DNA from: Streptomyces sp. 1331.2
GTDB lineage: Bacteria > Actinomycetota > Actinomycetes > Streptomycetales > Streptomycetaceae
Assembly (NCBI RefSeq): GCF_900199205.1
Contig: NZ_OBMJ01000001.1
Span: 6,069,001 to 6,133,000 of the forward strand
Reading direction: 5' to 3'
Length of the DNA: 64,000 bases
Below the pieces are notes generated by a model, which was given only the letters and a program-made list of their open reading frames with translations, had not been told where the DNA came from and did not search any database. Each line of letters opens with the position of its first letter. The stretch's first letter is position 1. This document shows, piece after piece, positions 56,382-64,000 of the stretch. A program made the translations under genes and the position numbers.

Positions 56382-56996
56382 ATGGCGAACCAGAAGCGTC
56401 CCAAGGTCAAGATCGCGCGTGCGCTCGGCGTGCCGCTGACCCCGAAGTCCGTCAAGTACTTCGAGGCCCGCCCGTACCCGCCCGGCCAGCACGGCCGTGG
56501 TCGCAAGCAGAACTCGGACTACAAGGTCCGTCTGATGGAGAAGCAGCGTCTGCGCGCTCAGTACGACCTGAGCGAGAAGCAGATGGCGCGCGCGTTCGAC
56601 CGCGCGAAGAAGGCCGAGGGCAAGACCGGTGAGGCGCTCGTCGCCGACCTGGAGACCCGTCTGGACTCCCTGGTCCTGCGTTCGGGCATCGCCCGCACCA
56701 TCTACCAGGCCCGCCAGATGGTCGTCCACGGCCACATCGAGGTCAACGGTGGCAAGGTCAACAAGCCGTCGTTCCAGATGAAGCCGGGCTACGTGGTGAC
56801 CGTCCGCGAGCGCAGCAAGGAGAAGGTCCCGTTCCAGGTCGCCCGTGAGGGTGGCTACGCGGGCGAGGGCCAGACCCCGAAGTACCTTGAGGTCAACCTG
56901 AAGGCCCTGGCCTTCCGCCTGGACCGTGCGCCGCAGCGCAAGGAGGTCCCGGTGATCTGTGACGAGCAGCTGGTCGTCGAGTACTACTCGCGCTGA
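56382..56996 (+). CDS. rpsD: 30S ribosomal protein S4
   Basis: 204 residues from ATG 56382 with a strong AAGGAAGG site. S4 fold with RPYPPGQHGRGRKQNSDYKVRL, the S4 RNA-binding domain (LETRLDSLVLRSGIARTIYQARQMVVHGHIEVNG) split here only for its key residues, and C-terminal VVEYYSR. It has no cysteine ribbon at the N-terminus, so it is the zinc-free form. It nucleates 16S rRNA folding. The gene stands alone, not in the S13-S11-rpoA operon. Confidence 0.97.
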   Translation: MANQKRPKVKIARALGVPLTPKSVKYFEARPYPPGQHGRGRKQNSDYKVRLMEKQRLRAQYDLSEKQMARAFDRAKKAEGKTGEALVADLETRLDSLVLRSGIARTIYQARQMVVHGHIEVNGGKVNKPSFQMKPGYVVTVRERSKEKVPFQVAREGGYAGEGQTPKYLEVNLKALAFRLDRAPQRKEVPVICDEQLVVEYYSR

Positions 56997-57027
56997 CCCG
57001 CCGCCGTTCCGGCACCTGCAGTACCCA

Positions 57028-57072
57028 GCGAGCCCCCGTCGCCTTTCGAGGCGGCGGGGGCTCGCCCCTTTT
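57028..57072 (+). terminator. Terminator after rpsD
   Basis: 16-bp arms (57028-57043 and 57050-57065, one T-G pair), 6-nt loop, followed by CCCTTTT (57066-57072). A classical intrinsic terminator. Confidence 0.9.
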
Positions 57073-57089
57073 CCGGTTCCCGCTGACCG

Positions 57090-57149
57090 GGTCTCGCCGG
57101 TGCCTACGGGGTCTCGCCCGTACCTACGGGGTCTCGCCGGTCATCGCGG
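57090..57149. repeat. Three tandem ~20-bp units at the 3' end of the TPR gene
   Basis: GGTCTCGCCGGTGCCTACGG starts at 57090 and recurs at 57110 with two changes and again, truncated, at 57130. The third unit covers the last codons of the TPR gene, and the stop codon lies within the repeat, so the coding end was duplicated into the non-coding side. Confidence 0.8.
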
Positions 57150-57450
57150 CGGCCAGCCGCAGGTGCGGGCGGGCCTCCTCGGCGCGGCCCTGGCGCTCCA
57201 GGGTGCGGCCGAGCATCAGCCGGGCGTAGTCCTCGGCCGGGTCGGCCTCCAGGATCCGGAGCAACTCGGCCTCGGCGCGGCCGAGTTGGGCGGAGTGGTA
57301 GTAGCTGCGGGCGAGCAGCAGCCGGACGGAGAGGTTGGCCGGCTCCTCGGCCAGTACGCCTTCGAGCATGCGGGCGGCGTCGGAGTACGCCTTGGAGTCG
57401 AAGTAGAACTTCGCCATGCGGTACTCGTCGGCTGCGGTGTGGGCGGCCAT
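57124..57450 (-). CDS. Small tetratricopeptide repeat protein
   Basis: 108 residues from ATG 57450 (GGAAGGAG 6 nt upstream). Nearly the whole protein is TPR-like: KAYSDAARMLEGVLAEEPANL and LGRAEAELLRILEADPAEDYARLMLGRTLERQGR give two to three helix pairs. It is probably a scaffold for protein contacts. It lies between rpsD and the NTPase-TPR gene, which also has TPR-like repeats. Confidence 0.85.
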   Translation of the reverse strand: MAAHTAADEYRMAKFYFDSKAYSDAARMLEGVLAEEPANLSVRLLLARSYYHSAQLGRAEAELLRILEADPAEDYARLMLGRTLERQGRAEEARPHLRLAAAMTGETP

Positions 57451-57546
57451 GGTGCTCCTTCCGGGTGGTTCCTTGCCTCCTCAAGCAATGGACAAGTTTC
57501 AACTATTCCGGGTCGGCCGTCGCGGGTCGGCCGTCACGGCCGGCGC

Positions 57547-59850
57547 TCAGCTGTTCCGGACCGGTGAGGGCGCCGGAGCGGGCGGCACCGAACAGGGCCC
57601 CGGCCCCGGCTCCGAGCCGTCCGCCGGGCCCCCGCCGCCGAGCGCCCGGGAGACGGCGGCGTCCAGGTCCAGCCGGGTACCGGCCTGGTAGCACTCCTCG
57701 TACTCCTGCTCGGTCAGCCCGGCCCGGGCCCGCTCGGCGCACTCCCGGTGCGTGCCGAAGAAGTTCCGCGAGCCCAGGAACGGCGTGCCGACCGCGCGCC
57801 AGATCCGGTGCGCGGCGCCCTGCAGCACCCGGGCCTCGCGCAGGTCGCCCGGCTCGCCCGGGCCGTTCGGCTCGGTCTCCAGCAGGGCCAGCAGGTCGAT
57901 CCCCAGCACGATGCCCAGCAGGTCGTGGAAACGGTGGTTCAGCCGGACGCACTCCCTGGCCAGCGCGCGGGCCGGCTGGACGGCGCCGTCCAGCCAGTGC
58001 GAGTACGCCATCGCGAACAGCACGTACGCGTACGCCCACTGCTCGCCGTGCTCCTCGCACAGCTCGCGGGCCCGGCCGAACCAGAGCTCGCCGCTGTCCA
58101 GGTCGCCCTGGAAGAGGTAGGCCAGGCCCAGCTCCAGCATCGCCATCACCACGTTGCTGTTGAGCTCGCCGATGGTCCGGTAGTGCCAGAGCGCCTCCTC
58201 GAACAGGTCGGCGGCGCGGTCCGGGTCGTCGCCGATCAGCGCGGCGCAGCCCTGCCGGTGGACGGAGTAGGCGAGGGCGCGGTCGTCGCCGGTGTCCAGG
58301 GCCTGGCGGCGGCACTCCTCCAGGGCCGGGCGGGCGGCGCCCAGGTCCCCCTGGAGCGTGGCCATGTAGCCGGTCACCCAGAGCGCCTTGGCGCGGGCTT
58401 CGGTGGGTTCGCGGTCCAGGGCGAGCGCGCGGTCCAGCCAGTACCGGCCCTCGCCGAGGTGGCCGCAGCCGACCCAGTAGAACCAGAGCGTGCCGGCCAT
58501 CAGCAGGGCGATCTGCTCCTCGCCGGGCTCGGCGAGGCAGAACTCCAGCGCCGCGCGGAGGTTGGTGTGCGCCAGCTCGGTGCGTTCGGCGGTCTCCGCC
58601 TGGCGGGGGCCGAACCACTCGACCTCGCCCCAGGTGGCGACGCCCAGGTACCAGTCCCGGTGGCGGCGCAGCAGCCGCGGCTCCTCGCCGGCGGCGCGCA
58701 GCCAGTGGCCGCCGTACTCGCGCAGGGTGTCCAGCAGGCGGAAGCGGACGCCGAAGGCGCTGTCCTCGCGCAGGACGACCGACTTGGCGACCAGTTCGTC
58801 CAGCAGGTCGAGCACGTCCTCGGTCTCGATGCCCTCGCCGGCGCAGACGTACTCGGCGGCCTCCAGGTCGAAGCTGCCGGCGAAGACCGACAGGCGGGCC
58901 CAGAGTAAACGTTCCTGCACGGTGCAGAGCTCATGACTCCAGCCGATCGTCGTCCGCAGGGTCTGGTGCCGCGGCAGGGCCGTGCGGGAGCCTCCGGTGA
59001 GCAGCCGGAAGCGGTCGTCCAGCCGGGCGGTGATCTGCTCCACCGACAGTGCGCGCAGCCGGCCGGCGGCCAGCTCCACGGCCAGCGGGATCCCGTCCAG
59101 CCGGCGGCAGAGCAGGCCGACCGCCTCCGCGTTGGCCGCAGTCACCTCGAAGGAGGGCAGCACCGCCCGGGCCCGCTCGGCGAACAGCCGTACCGCGTCC
59201 GGGAGTTCGCCCACCGGCAGCGGGCCGTCGGGCGGCGGGCCTGCAGGCCGTGGGCCTTCGGGGAGCGGGCCTTCGGAGAGCAGGCTCCCGGAGAGTCGGC
59301 CCTCGGGCAGCGGCCCGACCGGCAGCGGCGCGAGCGTCAGCAGGTGCTCGCCCGAGGCCCGCAGGGCGGTGCGGCTGGTGGCCAGCAGCCGCAGCCCGGG
59401 CAGCGCCCGCAGCAGCGCGTCCGCCAGTTCGGCGCAGGCCTCCACCAGGTGCTCGCAGCCGTCCAGCACCAGCAGCAGGCGCCGGCCGGCCAGCCGCTCG
59501 GTCAGGACGTCCAGCGGCGGACGGGCGGTGCCGTCGGTCAGCCGCAGGGCCTCCAGGAGGGCGTGGCCGAGCAGCAGCGGGTCCTGCACCGGCGCCACGT
59601 CCACCAGCCAGGCGCCGTCCGGGAACGCCTCGCCCGCGTGGGCCGCCGCGCGCACCGCCAGCCGGCTCTTGCCCACCCCGCCCGCCCCGGTGACGGTCAC
59701 CAGCCGGGCGGCGGCCAGCAGCTCCGCCACCTCGGCCAGTTCCCGCTGCCGCCCGACGAAGCCGGTCACCTCGGCCGGCAGCCGGCCGGGCTCCGGCTCG
59801 CGCGGCCCCGCCGCGGGCTCCCGCGGCTGTGCTGTCCAGTCGCCGGCCAA
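57547..59850 (-). CDS. STAND-type P-loop NTPase with TPR-like C-terminus, no DNA-binding domain seen
   Basis: 767 residues. After a Pro-rich start: FVGRQRELAEV, Walker A TVTGAGGVGKSRLAVRAA (~50-60), Walker B LLLVLDGCEHL, and LLATSRTALRASGE. A Pro/Gly repeat (LPEGP, LSEGPLPEGPRPAGPPP and similar) is inserted at ~175-220. Then the winged-helix-like region with GIPLAVELAAGRL, and a long TPR-type half. This is the core of AfsR/LuxR-type ATPase regulators, but I see no OmpR-type domain in front and no LuxR HTH at the end, so it may act through proteins. Confidence 0.82.
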   Translation of the reverse strand: MAGDWTAQPREPAAGPREPEPGRLPAEVTGFVGRQRELAEVAELLAAARLVTVTGAGGVGKSRLAVRAAAHAGEAFPDGAWLVDVAPVQDPLLLGHALLEALRLTDGTARPPLDVLTERLAGRRLLLVLDGCEHLVEACAELADALLRALPGLRLLATSRTALRASGEHLLTLAPLPVGPLPEGRLSGSLLSEGPLPEGPRPAGPPPDGPLPVGELPDAVRLFAERARAVLPSFEVTAANAEAVGLLCRRLDGIPLAVELAAGRLRALSVEQITARLDDRFRLLTGGSRTALPRHQTLRTTIGWSHELCTVQERLLWARLSVFAGSFDLEAAEYVCAGEGIETEDVLDLLDELVAKSVVLREDSAFGVRFRLLDTLREYGGHWLRAAGEEPRLLRRHRDWYLGVATWGEVEWFGPRQAETAERTELAHTNLRAALEFCLAEPGEEQIALLMAGTLWFYWVGCGHLGEGRYWLDRALALDREPTEARAKALWVTGYMATLQGDLGAARPALEECRRQALDTGDDRALAYSVHRQGCAALIGDDPDRAADLFEEALWHYRTIGELNSNVVMAMLELGLAYLFQGDLDSGELWFGRARELCEEHGEQWAYAYVLFAMAYSHWLDGAVQPARALARECVRLNHRFHDLLGIVLGIDLLALLETEPNGPGEPGDLREARVLQGAAHRIWRAVGTPFLGSRNFFGTHRECAERARAGLTEQEYEECYQAGTRLDLDAAVSRALGGGGPADGSEPGPGPCSVPPAPAPSPVRNS

Positions 59851-60071
59851 GCGCTGCTCCCCGTGTTCCAGGCCGGACCGTCGCGGTCCGGACGTGCATC
59901 GGGCCGTACGGGCGACGGCCTGCCTGGCAGAACGAGGTGACCGGCCGGTAGGTTACGCGCGCGGATCGTACACCCGGTCGGATCGCCCGCGCGGAGAACC
60001 CGGTCCGGAAACCGGGCGTCGGCGCGATAGGGTTCCGTCTGGAGAACAGTGAGGCGAGGGAGCGCGCAAAG

Positions 60072-60551
60072 GTGTCCGTGGGAGAGCTGGCCGGATTGCT
60101 CGTCGCCGTTTTCTGGGCGGTCCTGGTCACCCTGCTCGCCGTCGTGCTGGTCCGCCTCTCCCGGGTCCTGAAGGAGGCCGCCGTCCTGGTCTCCGCGGTC
60201 ACCGAGCAGGCCGTGCCGCTGCTGACCGACGCGGGCGCCGCGGTGCGCAGCGCCAACCAGCAGCTGGAGCGGGTGGACGAGATCACCGCCAACGTGCAGG
60301 ACGCCGCCGCCAACGCCAACGCGCTCTCCTCCACCGTGGCCGCCACCCTGGGCGGACCGCTGGTGAAGGTCGCGGCCTTCAGCTACGGCGTCCGCAAGGC
60401 CGTCGCCAAGCAGCAGGGCCACCTGCCGTCCGTACCGCTGCAGAGCGGCGAGCGCGAGGAGCTGGCCCGGCTGATCCGGGCCGAGGTGCGCGCCGCGAGC
60501 GCGCCGCGCGGCGGCCTGCTCTCCCGGGTCCGGCGAGCGGTGAGGGGCTGA
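60072..60551 (+). CDS. DUF948 membrane-anchored protein
   Basis: 159 residues from GTG 60072. One N-terminal membrane segment (~7-30, GLLVAVFWAVLVTLLAVVLVRL) is followed by an amphipathic helical region (ANQQLERVDEITANVQDAA) and a basic tail. The family is general in actinobacteria and Firmicutes, with unknown function. First gene of a run DUF948-DUF6167-alaS-ruvX with close spacing. TAGGGT at 60028-60033 may be the -10. Confidence 0.88.
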   Translation: MSVGELAGLLVAVFWAVLVTLLAVVLVRLSRVLKEAAVLVSAVTEQAVPLLTDAGAAVRSANQQLERVDEITANVQDAAANANALSSTVAATLGGPLVKVAAFSYGVRKAVAKQQGHLPSVPLQSGEREELARLIRAEVRAASAPRGGLLSRVRRAVRG

Positions 60552-60555
60552 CGGC

Positions 60556-60993
60556 ATGGTGCGACGCATCTTCTGGATGGCGGTCGGCGCCGGCGCCACC
60601 GTCTGGGCCATGAACAAGGCCAACGAGGCCGTGCACCGGCTCACCCCGGACAGCCTCTCCGGCACCGCCGCACGCGGGGCGCTGCACCTGGGCGACCTGG
60701 CCAAGCAGTTCGCCCTGGACGTGAAGGCCGGCATGGCCGAGCGCGAGGAACAGCTGAAGGACGACCTCGGCCTGCACGGCACCGCCGTGGTGGAGCCCCG
60801 GCAGCGCCGAGTGCTCAGAGGCGAGCCGCAGTACCGAGCTATCTCGGCGGCGCCCGGCAGCCCGGCCGCCGCCCTGCCTCCGTCCGGCGCCCTGCCCAAC
60901 GGCAGGGGCCGCACCATCCCCCAGACCACTGAAGAAACGCCCCGCCGCGCCCTGCCGCCGCGGGGCGGCACCCCGAACCGGAAGGACCACTAA
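60556..60993 (+). CDS. DUF6167-type protein upstream of alaS
   Basis: 145 residues from ATG 60556, 4 bp after the DUF948 gene. A weak N-terminal hydrophobic helix ([20 protein letters not shown]) precedes [23 protein letters not shown], and the C-terminal ~60 residues are Pro/Arg-rich and probably disordered. I recognise it as the small gene often found in front of alaS in Streptomyces. Its stop overlaps the alaS ATG by 1 bp. Confidence 0.78.
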   Translation: MVRRIFWMAVGAGATVWAMNKANEAVHRLTPDSLSGTAARGALHLGDLAKQFALDVKAGMAEREEQLKDDLGLHGTAVVEPRQRRVLRGEPQYRAISAAPGSPAAALPPSGALPNGRGRTIPQTTEETPRRALPPRGGTPNRKDH

Positions 60994-63662
60994 TGGAGTC
61001 GGCAGAGATCCGCCGCCGCTGGCTGCGCTTCTTCGAGGAGCGCGGCCACACCGTCGTTCCGTCGGCGTCCCTGGTCGCCGACGACCCCACCCTGCTGCTC
61101 GTCAACGCCGGCATGGTGCCGTTCAAGCCGTACTTCCTGGGCGAGGTCAAGCCGCAGTTCTCGCGCGCCACCAGCGTCCAGAAGTGCGTGCGCACCCTGG
61201 ACATCGAGGAGGTCGGGAAGACCACCCGGCACGGCTCCTTCTTCCAGATGTGCGGCAACTTCTCCTTCGGTGACTACTTCAAGGAAGGAGCCATCAAGTT
61301 CGCGTGGGAGCTGCTCACCACCCCCGTCGCGGACGGTGGCTACGGCCTGGAGAAGGAGAAGCTCTGGATCACCGTCTACAAGGACGACGACGAGGCCGAG
61401 CAGATCTGGCGTGACGTCATCGGCGTCCCCTCCGAGCGCATCCAGCGCCTCGGCATGAAGGACAACTTCTGGTCGATGGGCGTCCCCGGCCCGTGCGGCC
61501 CGTGCTCGGAGATCAACTACGACCGCGGCCCCGCGTACGGCGAGGAGGGCGGCCCGGCCGTCAACGGCGAGCGCTACCTGGAGATCTGGAACCTGGTCTT
61601 CATGCAGTACGAGCGCGGCCACGGCGACGGGAAGGACGGCTTCGAGATCCTCGGCGACCTGCCGAGCAAGAACATCGACACCGGCCTCGGCCTGGAGCGC
61701 CTCGCCGCCATCCTGCAGGGCGTCGACAACCTCTTCGAGATCGACACCAGCCGGATGATCCTCGACCGCGCCGCCGAGCTCACCGGCCACACCTACGGCG
61801 CCGACCACAAGTCGGACGTCTCGCTGCGCGTGGTCACCGACCACATCCGCACCGCGCTGATGCTGATCGGCGACGGCGTCACCCCCGGCAACGAGGGCCG
61901 CGGCTACGTGCTGCGCCGCATCCTGCGCCGCGCCATCCGCAACATGCGCCTGCTGGGCGCGACCGGCGTGGTGGCCAAGGACCTCACGGACACCGCCATC
62001 AAGGCGATGGCCCCGCAGTACCCGGAGCTGGAGACCGACCGCAAGCGCATCGAGACGGTCGTCGTCGGCGAGGAGGCGGCCTTCCTCCAGACCCTGAAGG
62101 CCGGCACCAGCCTGCTGGACGCCGCGGTCACCGAGACCAAGCAGGCCGGCGGCGCCGTCCTCTCCGGCGACCAGGCGTTCAAGCTGCACGACACCTACGG
62201 CTTCCCGATCGACCTGACCCTGGAGATGGCCGAGGAGCAGGGCCTCCAGGTCGACGAGGCCGGCTTCCGCCGCTTGATGCAGGAGCAGCGGGACCGCGCC
62301 AAGGCGGACGCCAAGGCGAAGAAGATGGGCCACGCCGACGTCGCCGCGTACCGCGAGGTCGCCGACAAGTCCGGCGCCAGCGTCTTCACCGGCTACACCC
62401 GCACCGAGGGCGAGGCCACCGTGGTCGGCCTGCTGGTGGACGGCGTCCCCTCGCCGGCCGCCACCGAGGGCGACGAGGTCGAGATCATCCTCGACCGCAC
62501 CCCGTTCTACGCCGAGGGCGGCGGCCAGCTCGCCGACCACGGCCGGATCCGGCTGGAGTCCGGCGCGGTGGTGGAGATCCGCGACGTGCAGCAGCCCGTC
62601 CCGGGCGTCGTCGTGCACTCCGGCGGGGTGCTGTTCGGCGAGGTCGTGCTGGGCGCCTCGGCGTACGCCACGATCGACACCGAGCGCCGCCGGGCGATCG
62701 CCCGCGCCCACTCGGCCACCCACCTGACCCACCAGGCGCTGCGCGACGCGCTCGGCCCGACGGCCGCCCAGGCCGGCTCCGAGAACGCCCCCGGCCGCTT
62801 CCGCTTCGACTTCGGCTCGCCCGCCGCCGTCCCGGGCAGCGTGCTGGTCGACGTCGAGCAGAAGATCAACGACGTGCTGGGCCGCGAGCTCGACGTCACC
62901 GCCGAGGTCATGACGATGGACCAGGCCCGCAAGGCCGGCGCCATCGCGATGTTCGGCGAGAAGTACGGCGACGAGGTCCGGGTCGTCACCATCGGCGACT
63001 TCTCCAAGGAGCTGTGCGGTGGCACCCACGTCGGCAACACCGCCCAGCTGGGCCTGGTGAAGCTGCTCGGCGAGTCCTCGATCGGCTCCGGGGTGCGCCG
63101 CGTGGAGGCGCTGGTCGGCGTCGACGCGTACAAGTTCCTGGCCCGGGAGCACACCGTGGTCTCCCAGCTCACCGAGTTGGTCAAGGGCCGCCCGGAGGAG
63201 CTGCCGGAGAAGATCTCGGGCATGCTCGCCAAGCTCAAGGACGCCGAGAAGGAGATCGAGCGCTTCCGCGCCGAGAAGGTCCTGGCCGCCGCGGCGGGCC
63301 TGGCCGACTCGGCCGAGGACGTGCACGGCATCGCCGTGGTCGCCGCGCAGGTCGCCGACGGCGTGGGCGCGGACGAGCTGCGCAAGCTGGTCCTGGACGT
63401 GCGCGGCCGGCTCGGTTCGCGCCCGGCCGTGGTCGCCGCCTTCACCGTGGCCAACGACCGCCCGCTGACCGTCATCGCCACCAACGAGGACGCCCGCGGC
63501 CGCGGCATCAAGGCCGGCGAGCTGGTCCGGACCGCTGCCAAGACCCTCGGCGGCGGCGGTGGCGGCAAGGACGACGTCGCCCAGGGCGGCGGCTCCAACC
63601 CGGCGGCGGTCGGCGAGGCCATCGCCGCGGTGCACGGCCTGGTCGCGGAGCGCGCCAGCTGA
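60993..63662 (+). CDS. alaS: Alanyl-tRNA synthetase
   Basis: 889 residues. ATG 60993 overlaps the previous stop (TAATG). Class II catalytic core ([28 protein letters not shown]), editing domain with [14 protein letters not shown] and CGGTHVGNT zinc/editing motifs, and the C-Ala domain at the end ([15 protein letters not shown]). It charges tRNA-Ala and clears Ser/Gly-tRNA-Ala. All key motifs are intact. ruvX begins 10 bp later. Confidence 0.97.
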   Translation: MESAEIRRRWLRFFEERGHTVVPSASLVADDPTLLLVNAGMVPFKPYFLGEVKPQFSRATSVQKCVRTLDIEEVGKTTRHGSFFQMCGNFSFGDYFKEGAIKFAWELLTTPVADGGYGLEKEKLWITVYKDDDEAEQIWRDVIGVPSERIQRLGMKDNFWSMGVPGPCGPCSEINYDRGPAYGEEGGPAVNGERYLEIWNLVFMQYERGHGDGKDGFEILGDLPSKNIDTGLGLERLAAILQGVDNLFEIDTSRMILDRAAELTGHTYGADHKSDVSLRVVTDHIRTALMLIGDGVTPGNEGRGYVLRRILRRAIRNMRLLGATGVVAKDLTDTAIKAMAPQYPELETDRKRIETVVVGEEAAFLQTLKAGTSLLDAAVTETKQAGGAVLSGDQAFKLHDTYGFPIDLTLEMAEEQGLQVDEAGFRRLMQEQRDRAKADAKAKKMGHADVAAYREVADKSGASVFTGYTRTEGEATVVGLLVDGVPSPAATEGDEVEIILDRTPFYAEGGGQLADHGRIRLESGAVVEIRDVQQPVPGVVVHSGGVLFGEVVLGASAYATIDTERRRAIARAHSATHLTHQALRDALGPTAAQAGSENAPGRFRFDFGSPAAVPGSVLVDVEQKINDVLGRELDVTAEVMTMDQARKAGAIAMFGEKYGDEVRVVTIGDFSKELCGGTHVGNTAQLGLVKLLGESSIGSGVRRVEALVGVDAYKFLAREHTVVSQLTELVKGRPEELPEKISGMLAKLKDAEKEIERFRAEKVLAAAAGLADSAEDVHGIAVVAAQVADGVGADELRKLVLDVRGRLGSRPAVVAAFTVANDRPLTVIATNEDARGRGIKAGELVRTAAKTLGGGGGGKDDVAQGGGSNPAAVGEAIAAVHGLVAERAS

Positions 63663-63672
63663 TGGAGTCCTG

Positions 63673-64000
63673 ATGGAGTTCGAGGAGAAGCCCTTCCGGC
63701 GGGGGCGGCGGATCGCCGTCGACGTCGGGGACGCCCGGATCGGGGTCGCGTCCTGCGACCCCGACGGGGTGCTCGCCACGCCCGTGGAGACCGTGCCGGC
63801 CGGTGTGAAGTCGCAGGCCAGGCTCGCCGCCATCGTCGAGGAGTACGGCGCGATGGAGGTGATCGTCGGGCTGCCGCGCTCGTTGAGCGGCAAGGAGGGC
63901 CCGGCGGCGGAGAAGGTGCGGGCGTACGCGGCGCGGCTGGCGAACCGGCTCTACCCGGTGCCGGTGCGGCTGGTGGACGAGCGGATGACGACCGTCACCG
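63673..64000 (+). CDS. ruvX: Holliday junction resolvase-like protein RuvX/YqgF, cut by window end
   Basis: 109 residues are visible from ATG 63673; the 3' end lies outside the window. RNase H-like fold with RIAVDVGDARIGVASCDPDG, VIVGLPRSLSG and VDERMTTV, the family signatures with their acidic residues. It acts in 16S rRNA 5' end processing or in junction resolution. It follows alaS closely, as in most actinobacteria. An ATG at 63662 overlapping the alaS stop leads only to a 4-codon ORF. Confidence 0.93.
   Translation, partial: MEFEEKPFRRGRRIAVDVGDARIGVASCDPDGVLATPVETVPAGVKSQARLAAIVEEYGAMEVIVGLPRSLSGKEGPAAEKVRAYAARLANRLYPVPVRLVDERMTTVT

Overview
The window is high-GC DNA from a member of the Streptomycetaceae (Streptomyces or Kitasatospora). 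Three things point there: a 137-residue SsgB sporulation protein at 18388-18801, frequent GTG/TTG starts, and a gene order of pgsA, PIM acyltransferase, pimA, pdxS, pdxT, yebC, ruvCAB, yajC, secDF, apt, relA, hisS, aspS, rarA, rpsD, alaS and ruvX that is typical of the conserved Streptomyces core chromosome. I see no integrase, transposase, CRISPR array or biosynthetic cluster. This is core chromosome.

Layout. 0.3-5.6 kb: cobalamin genes, a very long BluB-CobT fusion followed by a siroheme/precorrin-2 synthase. 5.6-12.2 kb: a membrane SpoIIE-type phosphatase, a SPOUT RNA methyltransferase, a Hanks-type membrane kinase and a small membrane protein. 12.4-13.1 kb: minus-strand tRNA array (four tRNA-Val(GAC), one tRNA-Cys, one tRNA-Gly). 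13.4-18.8 kb: pabB-pabC, two-domain GNAT, DsbA-like protein, small membrane protein with a possible 13-codon upstream ORF, CGNR regulator, ssgB. 19-22.7 kb: PGPGW membrane protein, two tRNA-Val(CAC), a DEDDh exonuclease and two genes of unknown role. 22.7-33 kb: thrS, HIT protein, an unrecognised membrane protein, a DCC thiol protein, an EF-G paralogue, and the phosphatidylinositol mannoside operon. 33-46 kb: tautomerase-like protein, LemA-like protein, PLP synthase genes, yebC, ruvCAB, yajC-secD-secF, apt, relA. 46-57 kb: DUF349 protein, cyclophilin, MBL hydrolase, hisS-aspS, GNAT, PPK2, rarA, rpsD. 57-64 kb: TPR protein, NTPase-TPR protein, and a DUF948-DUF6167-alaS-ruvX run cut by the window end.

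Working links. pabB/pabC make the p-aminobenzoate part of folate. pgsA, the acyltransferase and pimA act in sequence on phosphatidylinositol mannosides. pdxS/pdxT form PLP synthase. ruvC/A/B form the Holliday-junction resolvasome, with ruvX at the window end. yajC/secD/secF form the Sec accessory complex. Strong hairpin terminators separate most of these units.

Most interesting observations: (i) PafBC/RecA-NDp-like promoter motifs in front of both ruvC and rarA, the latter giving a leaderless start; (ii) a dispersed 25-nt palindrome found three times, each between converging gene ends; (iii) an N-terminal extension of about 720 residues without lysine or cysteine on the BluB-CobT fusion; (iv) a long structured leader in front of a stand-alone rpsD; (v) tandem amplification of a tRNA-Val unit. 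I did not find a clearly new multi-gene system.
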